The notes below the pieces were generated by a model, which was not told where the DNA came from, ran no database searches, and worked only from the letters and a program-made list of their open reading frames with translations. Both the position numbers and the translations under genes were made by a program. This document shows positions 33,908-42,056 of a stretch of DNA of 53,752 nt, one piece after another; positions within the stretch are counted from its first letter, which is position 1; each line of letters opens with the position of its first letter. The stretch comes from an uncultured Collinsella sp. (GTDB taxonomy: Bacteria > Actinomycetota > Coriobacteriia > Coriobacteriales > Coriobacteriaceae), in assembly GCA_902465015.1 (NCBI GenBank), contig CABQLK010000009.1, positions 1-53,752 of the forward strand, written 5' to 3'.

Positions 33908-34724
33908 GGTCGATCACATCCAGGCAGGCCTCGATGGGAAGGCCGGCCGACTTGTCCTCTTGGTCGGCATTGCGCTCGATAAGCTCCGCTACCACGCGCA
34001 TGGCATCGCTCGTCGCGCGCTGAAGGCTCCAACCGGCCATAACGCGGCCGACGAGCACCGCCGAGAACGTGTCGCCCGTGCCCGGGAAATAAACCGGAAT
34101 GAGCTCAAAGGGAATCGTAAAGTACTCCCCCGCCACATGGTCGTAACCGATAACCGCGTTCGTGCCATTGACCACGGCGCTCGTAATGACCACCGACTTG
34201 GCACCCAGCTCGCGCACGGCGTCCACAAGGGCGCGGGCCTCGTCGGGCGTGATTTGCTCGGCGATAGGCGTATCGGTGAGCAGGCATGCCTCGGTATAGT
34301 TGGGCACCGCGTAGTCTGCGCACTCCAGCAGATGCCGCATAAGGCCAATCGTGGACTCGGGCACGCCCGCATAGAGCTTGCCGTTGTCGCCCATGATGGG
34401 ATCGACGAACACCTTGGTGCCCTTTTGCGCGCGGCGGTGGCAAAAGTCCGAGATGATACGCGTCTCTTCCTCGGTCACGATAAAGCCGGTCGAGATGGCG
34501 TCGAACTCAAAGCCGAGCTCCTCCCAGATAGCGAGGCTTTGACGCACGTACTCGGTGGTGTCGTGGATGTAGAACTTGGGGTAGTTGAGCGTATCGGAAA
34601 CGAGCGCCGTCGGCAGGTTATGGATACGGTAGCCCATGTGCGACAGCACCGGCAGCATGGCGGAAAGCGCGACCTTGCCGTAGCCGCACATATCGTTGAT
34701 CAGCAGCAGCTGAGTGTTCTTCAT
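33900..34724 (-). CDS. Pyridoxal/pyridoxamine kinase-like protein (PdxY/PdxK type)
   Basis: A ribokinase-fold kinase of 274 aa that probably phosphorylates pyridoxal or a related alcohol in B6 salvage. The N-terminal INDMCGYGKVALSAMLPVL, VDPIMGDNGKLY, and the anion-hole segment PGTGDTFSA with its catalytic aspartate are in place. PdxY and hydroxymethylpyrimidine kinases share this fold; the N-terminal motif favours PdxY. It is coupled to the TIGR04076-like gene and diverges from the MarR/ABC operon across a repeat-bearing spacer. Confidence 0.85.
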   Translation of the reverse strand: MKNTQLLLINDMCGYGKVALSAMLPVLSHMGYRIHNLPTALVSDTLNYPKFYIHDTTEYVRQSLAIWEELGFEFDAISTGFIVTEEETRIISDFCHRRAQKGTKVFVDPIMGDNGKLYAGVPESTIGLMRHLLECADYAVPNYTEACLLTDTPIAEQITPDEARALVDAVRELGAKSVVITSAVVNGTNAVIGYDHVAGEYFTIPFELIPVYFPGTGDTFSAVLVGRVMAGWSLQRATSDAMRVVAELIERNADQEDKSAGLPIEACLDVIDHE

Positions 34725-34852
34725 GAGAGTCCCCCCTTAGTTCGGGCGCGGCACAGCAGCGCCACAGTGCGACTAAGTGTAGCGCAGGGGACGTTGTGAG
34801 CGGGCGCTGGCGCCGCGGAGGCCACATTGTTGCGGAAAGGTTTCGGAAATGG

Positions 34853-34954
34853 GGGCATAGGCCTTGTGGCCATGCCCGACGATTGAACGTCAGATTGCCG
34901 CTTAGGAACGCTTGCAGCGTCGAGCGGTTACGGCGTTTGGTAAAACGCCGTAAC
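34853..34954. repeat. Structured repeat, diverged copy 3
   Basis: An inner hairpin GGGCAT-A-GGCC-TTGT-GGCC-ATGCCC (34853-34877) replaces the AAGGGCGC-T-GACC-TTCT version of copies 1 and 2, with the same geometry and single bulge. Downstream TTGAACGTCAGATTG, GCAGCGTCGAG and the 12-bp GGTA-loop hairpin (34927-34954) match copy 1. The 5' half and outer stem are not conserved. It occupies the spacer between divergent pdxY-type and marR-type genes. Confidence 0.65.
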
Positions 34955-34969
34955 TATAAGTTTGGTACC

Positions 34970-35029
34970 TTGACATTGATTTCTCACGCTCCTAAATTGG
35001 TTAGGCACAAAACAATTCCTCTACCTAAC
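34970..35029 (+). promoter_or_regulatory. Promoter and candidate operator of the MarR/ABC exporter operon
   Basis: A near-consensus promoter has TTGACA (34970-34975), a 17-nt spacer and TAAATT (34993-34998). Just downstream GTTAGG (35000-35005) and CCTAAC (35024-35029) form an inverted repeat with an 18-nt gap, a plausible autorepression site for the MarR-type product. AAAGGAG follows. Confidence 0.68.
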
Positions 35030-35053
35030 TAAAGAAAGGAGCAGCACTAATTC

Positions 35054-35560
35054 ATGTGCGATGAACCTCTTAGCCTTTGTTCGCACGAGCCCGGCGGCGA
35101 CCCGTCACAGCCGGCGGATGTACCCGAAGCGGTTAACTCGGAAGACAAGCTTGCCAAGCGCATCCTGAGCGGCCTGGGCTTTTGCGGCCATTACATGCAT
35201 TTTCATGGCGGAGGCGTGTCCGGCAAGGCGCCCATCATCTGCCTGCTGGCCAAGCAACCCGGCGGCGAGATGTCGCAGCAGGAACTCGGCATGCACTTCG
35301 ACCTCAAGCCGGGGTCGCTTTCTGAGATCCTGTCCAAGCTCGAGCTCAACGGCCTCATCGAGCGCAGCCGTAACCCCAAGGATCGCCGGCAACTCACCAT
35401 TCGCCTGACTGAAACCGGCCGAGAAAACGCCCGCATCGACCAGGCGGCCCGCATCCGCTTTAGAGAACGGGCCTTTAGCGCACTCACCCACGACGAGCGC
35501 GAGGACCTCGCCGAAATGCTCGATAAAATCCGTGTAACCTGGGAGGAACTGGATGATTAA
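35054..35560 (+). CDS. MarR-family transcriptional regulator
   Basis: A 168-aa winged-helix repressor candidate. The recognition segment is MSQQELGMHFDLKPGSLSEI with the wing RNPKDRRQLTIRLTETG, as in MarR proteins. The N-terminal 30 residues are extra and acidic. It overlaps the first ABC exporter gene by 8 nt (ATGATTAA), so it very likely controls the exporter in response to an effector. Confidence 0.92.
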   Translation: MCDEPLSLCSHEPGGDPSQPADVPEAVNSEDKLAKRILSGLGFCGHYMHFHGGGVSGKAPIICLLAKQPGGEMSQQELGMHFDLKPGSLSEILSKLELNGLIERSRNPKDRRQLTIRLTETGRENARIDQAARIRFRERAFSALTHDEREDLAEMLDKIRVTWEELDD

Positions 35561-37367
35561 AACCCTCATGGGCAGCATCCGCGACTATATGAAAGTCACC
35601 GTTGCCACGCCATTGCTCGTGCTTGGCGAGGTACTCTGCGAGATGCTGATTCCATTTATCACCGCCAACCTGATCGACGCCATCAAAGATGGCGCCACCG
35701 TAGCCGAGATGCTTCCCACCGCGGGCTTTTTGGTGCTCATCGCGCTGACGTCGCTTGCTTTTGGCGCCGCTGCCGGCGTCACCTGCAGCCATGCGAGTTG
35801 CGGCTTCGCTAAGAACCTGCGTCACGACCTGTTCTACAAGATCCAGACGTTCAGCTTTGCCAACATCGATGAGTTCTCGAGCTCCTCGCTCGTCACGCGC
35901 CTGACCACCGATATCAACAACGTGCAGCAGGCCTTTATGATGATCATCCGTATCGCCGTGCGCGCGCCGCTGGTATTGATCTTCGCCTTTACCATGGCAT
36001 TTATCATGGGCGGCAGCGTCGCCATGGTCTACCTGGTCATCATTCCGCTGCTGGGCTTTGGGCTGTTCTTTATCATCTTTAAGGTGCGTCCCATCTTCTC
36101 GCGCGTGTTCCACAAGTACGACGCCCTTAACGAGTCCGTCGAGGAAAACGTCACCGGCATGCGCGTGGTCAAGAGCTACGTGCGCGAAGACTTTGAGAAG
36201 GAGAAGTTCGCGACCGCCGCACGCGACGTCCAGATGGACTTCACCCGCGCCGAGAAGCTGCTCGCCTTTAACAACCCCATGATGAACATCTGCGTCAACG
36301 GCGCGTTTGTCGTCATCATCTACCTGGGCTCCAAGCTCATCATCACGAGCCAGGGCACGCTGTTCGACGTGGGCCAGCTCTCCTCGATCTTTACCTATGG
36401 CTTCCAGATCCTCATGAGCCTGATGCAGCTGTCGATGATCTTTGTCATGGTGACCATGGCCGACGAATCGGCGCACCGCATTACCGAGGTGCTTGCCGCC
36501 GAGCCCACGATCGCTGATCCCGCCGAGCCCGTGCTCGAGGTTGCCGACGGTTCTATCGACTTTGACCACGTGAGCTTTAAGTATTCCGCGCATGCGAAAC
36601 GCCAGGCGCTCGATGATATCGACCTGCACATTAAGAGCGGCGAGACCATCGGCATCATCGGCGGCACCGGCTCGGCCAAGTCCACGCTCGTAAACCTCAT
36701 TGCCCGCCTGTACGACGCCACCGAAGGCACCGTGCGCGTGGGTGGCGTGGATGTGCGCGACTACGACTTGGACGCCCTGCGCCACCAGGTGGCCATGGTG
36801 CTGCAGAAAAACGTGCTGTTTAGCGGCACGATTGCCGAGAACCTGCGCTGGGGCGACCCGAACGCCACCGACGAAGAGGTCCGCGAGGCCGCGCATCTGG
36901 CCTGCGCCGACGAGTTTGTCGACGGCTTCCCCAAGGGCTACGACACCTGGATCGAGCAGGGCGGCTCCAATGTTTCCGGCGGTCAGAAGCAACGCCTGTG
37001 CATTGCGCGTGCCCTGCTGCGTCGCCCCAAGATCTTGATCCTGGACGACTCCACCAGCGCCGTCGATACCAAGACCGACGCCAAGATCCGCGCAGGGCTG
37101 GCAAGCTATCTGCCCAACACGACCAAGCTCATCATCGCCCAGCGCATCAGCTCCGTACAGGACGCAGACCGCATCATCGTCATGGAGGGCGGCCGTATCG
37201 CGCAGATCGGCAACCATGACGAGCTGCTTAAGACGAGCGAGATCTATCGCGAGACCTTTACCTCGCAAAACAAGATGTCTGCCGAGGGCGAAGGGGCCGT
37301 CGAGGCCGACACCGATGCATCCGCAACGCAAGCTCAGACCCAGGAAGGAGGCGAGGCACATGAGTAA
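35553..37367 (+). CDS. ABC exporter subunit with degenerate nucleotide site
   Basis: A fused membrane plus ATPase half-transporter of 604 aa, with six membrane helices to about residue 320. The ATPase domain has Walker A GGTGSAKST (A for the usual third G), signature NVSGGQ, Walker B LILDDSTSAVD (Asp in place of the catalytic Glu) and LIIAQR (Gln in place of the switch His). These changes mark the non-catalytic half of an asymmetric heterodimer. The C-terminal 30 residues are an Ala/Glu/Gln tail. It overlaps marR by 8 nt and the partner gene by 8 nt. Confidence 0.92.
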   Translation: MIKTLMGSIRDYMKVTVATPLLVLGEVLCEMLIPFITANLIDAIKDGATVAEMLPTAGFLVLIALTSLAFGAAAGVTCSHASCGFAKNLRHDLFYKIQTFSFANIDEFSSSSLVTRLTTDINNVQQAFMMIIRIAVRAPLVLIFAFTMAFIMGGSVAMVYLVIIPLLGFGLFFIIFKVRPIFSRVFHKYDALNESVEENVTGMRVVKSYVREDFEKEKFATAARDVQMDFTRAEKLLAFNNPMMNICVNGAFVVIIYLGSKLIITSQGTLFDVGQLSSIFTYGFQILMSLMQLSMIFVMVTMADESAHRITEVLAAEPTIADPAEPVLEVADGSIDFDHVSFKYSAHAKRQALDDIDLHIKSGETIGIIGGTGSAKSTLVNLIARLYDATEGTVRVGGVDVRDYDLDALRHQVAMVLQKNVLFSGTIAENLRWGDPNATDEEVREAAHLACADEFVDGFPKGYDTWIEQGGSNVSGGQKQRLCIARALLRRPKILILDDSTSAVDTKTDAKIRAGLASYLPNTTKLIIAQRISSVQDADRIIVMEGGRIAQIGNHDELLKTSEIYRETFTSQNKMSAEGEGAVEADTDASATQAQTQEGGEAHE

Positions 37368-39279
37368 GGCAACGACCGCCGAGCGCGCGCTCAACCGCAA
37401 GGGCGGCACCATGTCGCGCCTCATCAAGACGCTTTTTGGCTTCTACCCCGTGCTTTTGCCCCTCGTCGTCGTCGGCGTGGTGCTCTGCGCCATCATCAAC
37501 TCCATCGGCGCGACCTTCCTTCAGAGCGCCCTGCAGATCATTAGCGAATCGTGGCAGTCGGGCGACTGGACGACCGCGCAGCCCAAGATTCTGCAGCTCG
37601 TGACCACCCTCGCCTGCATCTACGGCGTCGGCATCCTGTCCTCGCTGTTCTGGAACCGTGCCATGGCCATCGTCACGCAGGGCTCGCTCGAGAAGCTGCG
37701 CGAGAAGATGTTCAACCGCATGCAGGACCTGCCGATTCGCTACTTCGACACGCACCAGCGCGGCGACATCATGAGCCACTACACCAACGACATCGACACG
37801 CTGCGCCAGATGATCAGCCAGTCGCTGCCCAACCTGCTCATGACGACCATCGTCATCGTCACGGTGTTCTTTATCATGCTGTACTACAGCGTTTGGATGT
37901 GCCTGGTCATTGTGGCGGGCGTCGCCTTTATGACCTTTATGACCAAGCTGCTCGGCTCCAACTCCGCGCGCTTCTTTATTGCGCAGCAGACCGAGCTCGG
38001 CGTTGTCGAGGGCCATATCGAGGAAGTCATGAACGGCCAGAAGGTCGTCAAGGCATTCTGCCACGAGTCTGCCGCCGAGGCCGATTTTGACGAGCGCAAC
38101 GAAAAGCTCTTCGAGGTCTCGCAAAAGGCCAACATGTACGCCAACATCCTCATGCCTATCCTTATGAACCTGGGCAACCTGCTCTACGTGCTGGTGGCCC
38201 TTGCCGGCGGCATTTTCCTGGCGCTGGGCGTGCCCAACCTGAGCATCTCGGGCATGGCGCTGTCCATCGCCGTCGTGGTGCCGTTCCTCAACATGACCAA
38301 GCAGTTCTGCGGACAGATCGGCCAGATCTCGCAGCAGATCAACGCCGTGGTCATGGGCCTCGCCGGCGCCGACCGTATCTTTGAGCTCATCGACGAGAAG
38401 CCCGAGGCCGACGAAGGCTACGTGACGCTCGTCAACGCGCAGGTGAACCCCGAGACCTGGGAGTTCGAGGAGGCCGACCACCACACCGGCATGTGGGCAT
38501 GGAAACATCCGCACCGCGCAACCGGCGAGATCGAGTACGTACCGCTGCGCGGCGACCTGGTCATGGACAACGTCGACTTTGGCTACACGCCCGACCACGA
38601 GGTGTTGCACGGCGTGTCCGTGTTTGCCAAGCCGGGCCAGAAGGTCGCGTTTGTCGGCGCCACCGGTGCCGGTAAGACGACCATCACCAACCTCATCAAC
38701 CGCTTCTACGACATCGCCGACGGCAAGATCCGCTACGACGGCATCAACGTCAACAAGATCCGCAAGGCCGACCTGCGCCGCTCGCTGGGCGTCGTGCTAC
38801 AGGACGTGAACCTGTTCACCGGCACTGTGATGGATAACATCCGCTACGGCAACCTGGATGCCACCGACGAGGAGTGCATCGCGGCGGCAAAGCTCGCGGG
38901 CGCGGACGACTTTATCACCCGCCTGCCCGACGGCTACGACACCATGCTCACCGGCAACGGCGCACAGCTGTCGCAGGGCCAGCGCCAGCTGATCTCGATC
39001 GCACGCGCTGCCGTCGCCGATCCGCCGGCGATGATCCTGGACGAGGCCACGTCGAGCATCGATACCCGCACCGAGGCCATCGTGCAGGCGGGCATGGACA
39101 AGCTCATGGAAGGCCGCACGACGTTTGTCATCGCGCACCGCTTGTCCACCGTGCGCAACTCCGACGCGATCATCTGCCTGGACCACGGTCGTATCATCGA
39201 GCGCGGCAACCACGACGAGCTGATCGCCAAGCATGGGTACTACTACCAGCTCTATACCGGAGCGTTTGAGCTGGAGTAG
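37360..39279 (+). CDS. ABC exporter subunit with canonical nucleotide site
   Basis: Partner half-transporter of 639 aa. The ATPase domain keeps Walker A GATGAGKTT, signature LSQGQ, Walker B MILDEATSSID with the catalytic Glu, and IAHR with the switch His. About 60 residues (including TGMWAWKHPH) are inserted between membrane and ATPase domains, as in similar heterodimeric exporters. The ATG at 37360 has GGAGGCGAGG upstream and overlaps the previous stop (ATGAGTAA). Multidrug or peptide export is the usual role; the substrate is unknown. Confidence 0.92.
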   Translation: MSKATTAERALNRKGGTMSRLIKTLFGFYPVLLPLVVVGVVLCAIINSIGATFLQSALQIISESWQSGDWTTAQPKILQLVTTLACIYGVGILSSLFWNRAMAIVTQGSLEKLREKMFNRMQDLPIRYFDTHQRGDIMSHYTNDIDTLRQMISQSLPNLLMTTIVIVTVFFIMLYYSVWMCLVIVAGVAFMTFMTKLLGSNSARFFIAQQTELGVVEGHIEEVMNGQKVVKAFCHESAAEADFDERNEKLFEVSQKANMYANILMPILMNLGNLLYVLVALAGGIFLALGVPNLSISGMALSIAVVVPFLNMTKQFCGQIGQISQQINAVVMGLAGADRIFELIDEKPEADEGYVTLVNAQVNPETWEFEEADHHTGMWAWKHPHRATGEIEYVPLRGDLVMDNVDFGYTPDHEVLHGVSVFAKPGQKVAFVGATGAGKTTITNLINRFYDIADGKIRYDGINVNKIRKADLRRSLGVVLQDVNLFTGTVMDNIRYGNLDATDEECIAAAKLAGADDFITRLPDGYDTMLTGNGAQLSQGQRQLISIARAAVADPPAMILDEATSSIDTRTEAIVQAGMDKLMEGRTTFVIAHRLSTVRNSDAIICLDHGRIIERGNHDELIAKHGYYYQLYTGAFELE

Positions 39280-39404
39280 TTCGGCTCGCCGAGATGGCCG
39301 ATTTGCCGCTCATTCGTCGGGCATGACCCTAAGGTCAATGCCCTCCTCTTTCGGGGCAAATCGACTCATCTCAACGACCCAAACACAATGCACCGCAACG
39401 AATA

Positions 39405-39441
39405 AAGCCTCCGCAGCCACACGAGCTGCGGAGGCTTTTTT
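39405..39441 (+). terminator. Terminator of the MarR/ABC exporter operon
   Basis: AAGCCTCCGCAG (39405-39416) pairs perfectly with CTGCGGAGGCTT (39426-39437), followed by T residues to 39441. Confidence 0.9.
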
Positions 39442-39451
39442 CATGCCGGCC

Positions 39452-39622
39452 GGAAACCGTATCCCACTTTTCGGGCCCAAAATGGGATGCCGTTTCCCGC
39501 TGGACCCCCTCCGGGAAACGGCATCCCATTTCAAGGGAGTAAACCGGGATGTGATTTCCCCTAACGGCACCTTTGGGAAGCCGCATCCCACTCTAGACGC
39601 ACAAAACGGGATGAGCTTTCCC
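39452..39622. repeat. Alternating palindromic array (GGGATG-n-TTTCCC units)
   Basis: Six half-units of about 15 bp alternate in orientation: 39452 (-), 39484 (+), 39513 (-), 39546 (+), 39575 (-) and 39608 (+). Their centres are 29-33 bp apart. The central pair is a perfect 20-bp dyad (39480-39499 with 39512-39531); outer units are degenerate. It fills most of the 533-bp spacer between the exporter operon and the GGDEF gene, where no other gene is seen. Confidence 0.78.
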
Positions 39623-39812
39623 ATGGTGATCCAAGACCAGAAGCATGTCCGATAGCGCGGCCAGGTCAAGAACAACAAGGCAAACGTCACGCCAATTTGG
39701 ACGAGCGTCTGCTGCAGTTTGAGGCTGCTGGCCCATATGGTAGAGTTAACCACCCATGAATTTCAGCACACTGCGTGCTACCTGTTCTTTTGTCATTTAG
39801 GGGAGTGAACTT

Positions 39813-40901
39813 GTGAATACTTCTGTTGCCAAGAAGGCCAGCCGGGCGGTGCGCCTGCTCATGATGGTGCTCACGGCAGTTCTCATCTTCTTCATCAATG
39901 TTATGCTGCTCGTCTCCGATATCCAGGGCACGGCGCGCGTGGTCAACTACGCCGGTCTGGTGCGCGGCACCACGCAGCGAATCGTTAAGCTCGAGGATGC
40001 AGGCCAGCCTCGAGATGACCTGCTCAGAGCCGTAGATTCATACATTAATGGTTTGCGCTACGGAAGCGACGACCTCAATCTCGTCCGTCTGGATGACGAT
40101 GAGTATCAGGCAAAGATGACCGAACTCGCGAGCTATTTTGACAAGCTTCGCACCGAGATCATCCGCGTGCGCGAAGTCGGCTACGAGAACACCGACATCA
40201 TCGCCATGAGTGAGGAGTTCTTTGGCATTTGCGACGATGCTACGCGACTCGCAGAGGACTACTCTCAGGAGAAGGCGTCGGCGCTCAACTATCTCGAGGG
40301 CTTGGTGATTATCGACATCGTGGGCTTAGTGGCGACCTTTGCGGTCGAACTTGTTCGCGCGGTGCGCACTGCCGCACTCAATCGCGAGCTGCAGAACAAA
40401 GTCTATCTTGACGAAGCCACAGGACTGCCCAACAAGAACAAGTGCGAGGAGATCTTGGGGCAGGAGCATCCCGTTTCCGCTGAAGCGCCCGTTGCGCTGT
40501 GCGTCTTCGATCTTAACAATCTGCATACGGTCAATAACAGCTTTGGTCACGAGAAGGGCGACGAATATATCCGTTCTTTTGCCCAGCAGCTGGGGCGCGT
40601 GGCGTCGGAGACCTGCTTTGTGGGCCGCGACGGCGGCGATGAGTTCATCGCGGTGCTGTGGGATGCCGATCGAGCTGCCGTTGAGTCCTTTCTCGCTCGG
40701 GTTCGTGCGAACGTGAACGAGCATTCCGAAGCTCACCCCGACATGCCTATCAGCTATGCGGTGGGCTACGCGCTTTCCAGTGATTTTGATGAACCGCCTA
40801 CGATGCGCGAGCTCTTTTCCCAGGCCGACAAAAACATGTACATCGACAAGAACCGCGCAAAGACAGCCGAGGCAGCCGGGCCGCAACGCGAGGACCGCTA
40901 A
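39813..40901 (+). CDS. Membrane-bound GGDEF-domain protein (putative diguanylate cyclase)
   Basis: Two membrane helices (about 14-34 and 162-182) flank an extracellular helical sensor segment of about 125 residues; the GGDEF domain follows on the cytoplasmic side. The active motif RDGGDEFIAV is intact (GGDEF 274-278), so cyclic-di-GMP synthesis is likely. The RxxD inhibitory site that would precede it is SETC here, so product feedback is probably lost. The GTG start at 39813 follows AGGGGAGTG. No EAL or PilZ protein is in the window. Confidence 0.9.
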   Translation: MNTSVAKKASRAVRLLMMVLTAVLIFFINVMLLVSDIQGTARVVNYAGLVRGTTQRIVKLEDAGQPRDDLLRAVDSYINGLRYGSDDLNLVRLDDDEYQAKMTELASYFDKLRTEIIRVREVGYENTDIIAMSEEFFGICDDATRLAEDYSQEKASALNYLEGLVIIDIVGLVATFAVELVRAVRTAALNRELQNKVYLDEATGLPNKNKCEEILGQEHPVSAEAPVALCVFDLNNLHTVNNSFGHEKGDEYIRSFAQQLGRVASETCFVGRDGGDEFIAVLWDADRAAVESFLARVRANVNEHSEAHPDMPISYAVGYALSSDFDEPPTMRELFSQADKNMYIDKNRAKTAEAAGPQREDR

Positions 40902-40944
40902 ACCCGTAGCAAAGGGTAGCTAATTTGGGACGGGACTCTTTTGG

Positions 40945-41823
40945 CTACTTGAGGAGTTGGGCCATGGCGTTGACGAATTTTTGTACTTGGAGGGTGGGCT
41001 CGAGCGGATAGTGCAAAAAGACCGGCACCTCTCGCCCGCACAGGAACGGCACGCCCACAAAGGCCGGGTGCACCCCCGACCATGCGCCGCAGGTGAGCAC
41101 CGCGTCGCCCTTTTCCTCTGCCTCGTTAAAGAGCGCAAAGTCAAAGCTGTCCACGTCGATCACGTCTACGCCGCCGTCGGCCAACAGATCGATACGCAGA
41201 CTGTCCATAGCGTCGTTGCCGTGACGGAGCACGCGCAGGCGCATGCCCTCTAAGTCGGCAACTGTGATGCGCGTCTTGCGCGCCAGCGGGCTCGTGCGCG
41301 GCAGGTCGATATAAAACGGCACGTTAACGATGCGAAGCTTTTGGCAGGCGTCGCCCCAGCGTGGGGTCGAAAAACTCGACTGCACCACATCGACCTCGCG
41401 ACCGAGGCTGCGCATGACGGTCTCGCGCTCGTCATAGAGGTCGCTTACCGGCACGATCTCAAATCGCAGCGACGGTTCCAGCTCGTGTACGCCCGACCAC
41501 ATCGACAGCGTTTGGCGCCCCGGGCACATCATCGACACGCCCAGACGCACGGCACCGCCATCGCCCGCCGCGCGTCTGGCACGGCGCAGCGCGTCCTCGG
41601 ACTGCCGCATGATCGAGCGCGCGTCGTCCACCAGCAGGGCGCCGGCCGGCGTCACTTTAACGCCCGAGTGCGAGCGTTCGAACAGCATGATGCCAAACTC
41701 GGCCTCAAATCCCGACACCTGTTTGACGAGCGCCGGAGTCGACACGTGCAATTTTGCCGCCGCCCGTGAGAAGCTTCCCAGCTCCGCGGCGGCCGATATG
41801 GCCTCGAGTCGTCGATCGTACAC
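40945..41823 (-). CDS. LysR-family transcriptional regulator
   Basis: A 292-aa LTTR with the N-terminal helix-turn-helix (GSFSRAAAKLHVSTPALVKQ) and a periplasmic-binding-like effector domain. The GTG at 41823 is chosen because GGAG lies 6 nt upstream and the family's N-terminus (YDRRLEAI) follows. It diverges from the SDR/MFS/Gfo-Idh cluster, the classic arrangement for a LysR activator and its target. Confidence 0.9.
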   Translation of the reverse strand: MYDRRLEAISAAAELGSFSRAAAKLHVSTPALVKQVSGFEAEFGIMLFERSHSGVKVTPAGALLVDDARSIMRQSEDALRRARRAAGDGGAVRLGVSMMCPGRQTLSMWSGVHELEPSLRFEIVPVSDLYDERETVMRSLGREVDVVQSSFSTPRWGDACQKLRIVNVPFYIDLPRTSPLARKTRITVADLEGMRLRVLRHGNDAMDSLRIDLLADGGVDVIDVDSFDFALFNEAEEKGDAVLTCGAWSGVHPAFVGVPFLCGREVPVFLHYPLEPTLQVQKFVNAMAQLLK

Positions 41824-41953
41824 GTCAATCTCCTGTTTCCAGACGCATGGCAATGAACTACCGAAGGGGGTCGTTTTGGCAGGTCACGCGCTCAATTGAG
41901 AAAAAACTGCATCGCACGGTGTAAACCTACAGTTAACGCCATTCTAACAAATA

Positions 41954-41975
41954 TGCAATTCGCCTGCGCAAATGC
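41954..41975. promoter_or_regulatory. Candidate LysR binding dyad
   Basis: TGCAATT (41954-41960) and AAATGCA (41969-41975, allowing one mismatch) form an inverted repeat in the divergent spacer between the LysR gene and the SDR gene. The stretch is A+T-rich for this genome. The precise operator is unproven. Confidence 0.4.
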
Positions 41976-42056
41976 AAAGCATACGATAACCAGCGAAAAC
42001 CACGTGGGTCGATTAATGGGAGCGACCCACCGGGAGGCACAAGAAGGGAAGTTCCT

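Noticed and set aside
35484..37427. 647-codon minus-strand open frame
   Set aside because: Antisense to the first ABC exporter subunit; no domain seen.
39452..39622. Possible CRISPR array
   Set aside because: Units alternate in orientation, diverge from each other and have no unique spacers; no cas genes nearby.
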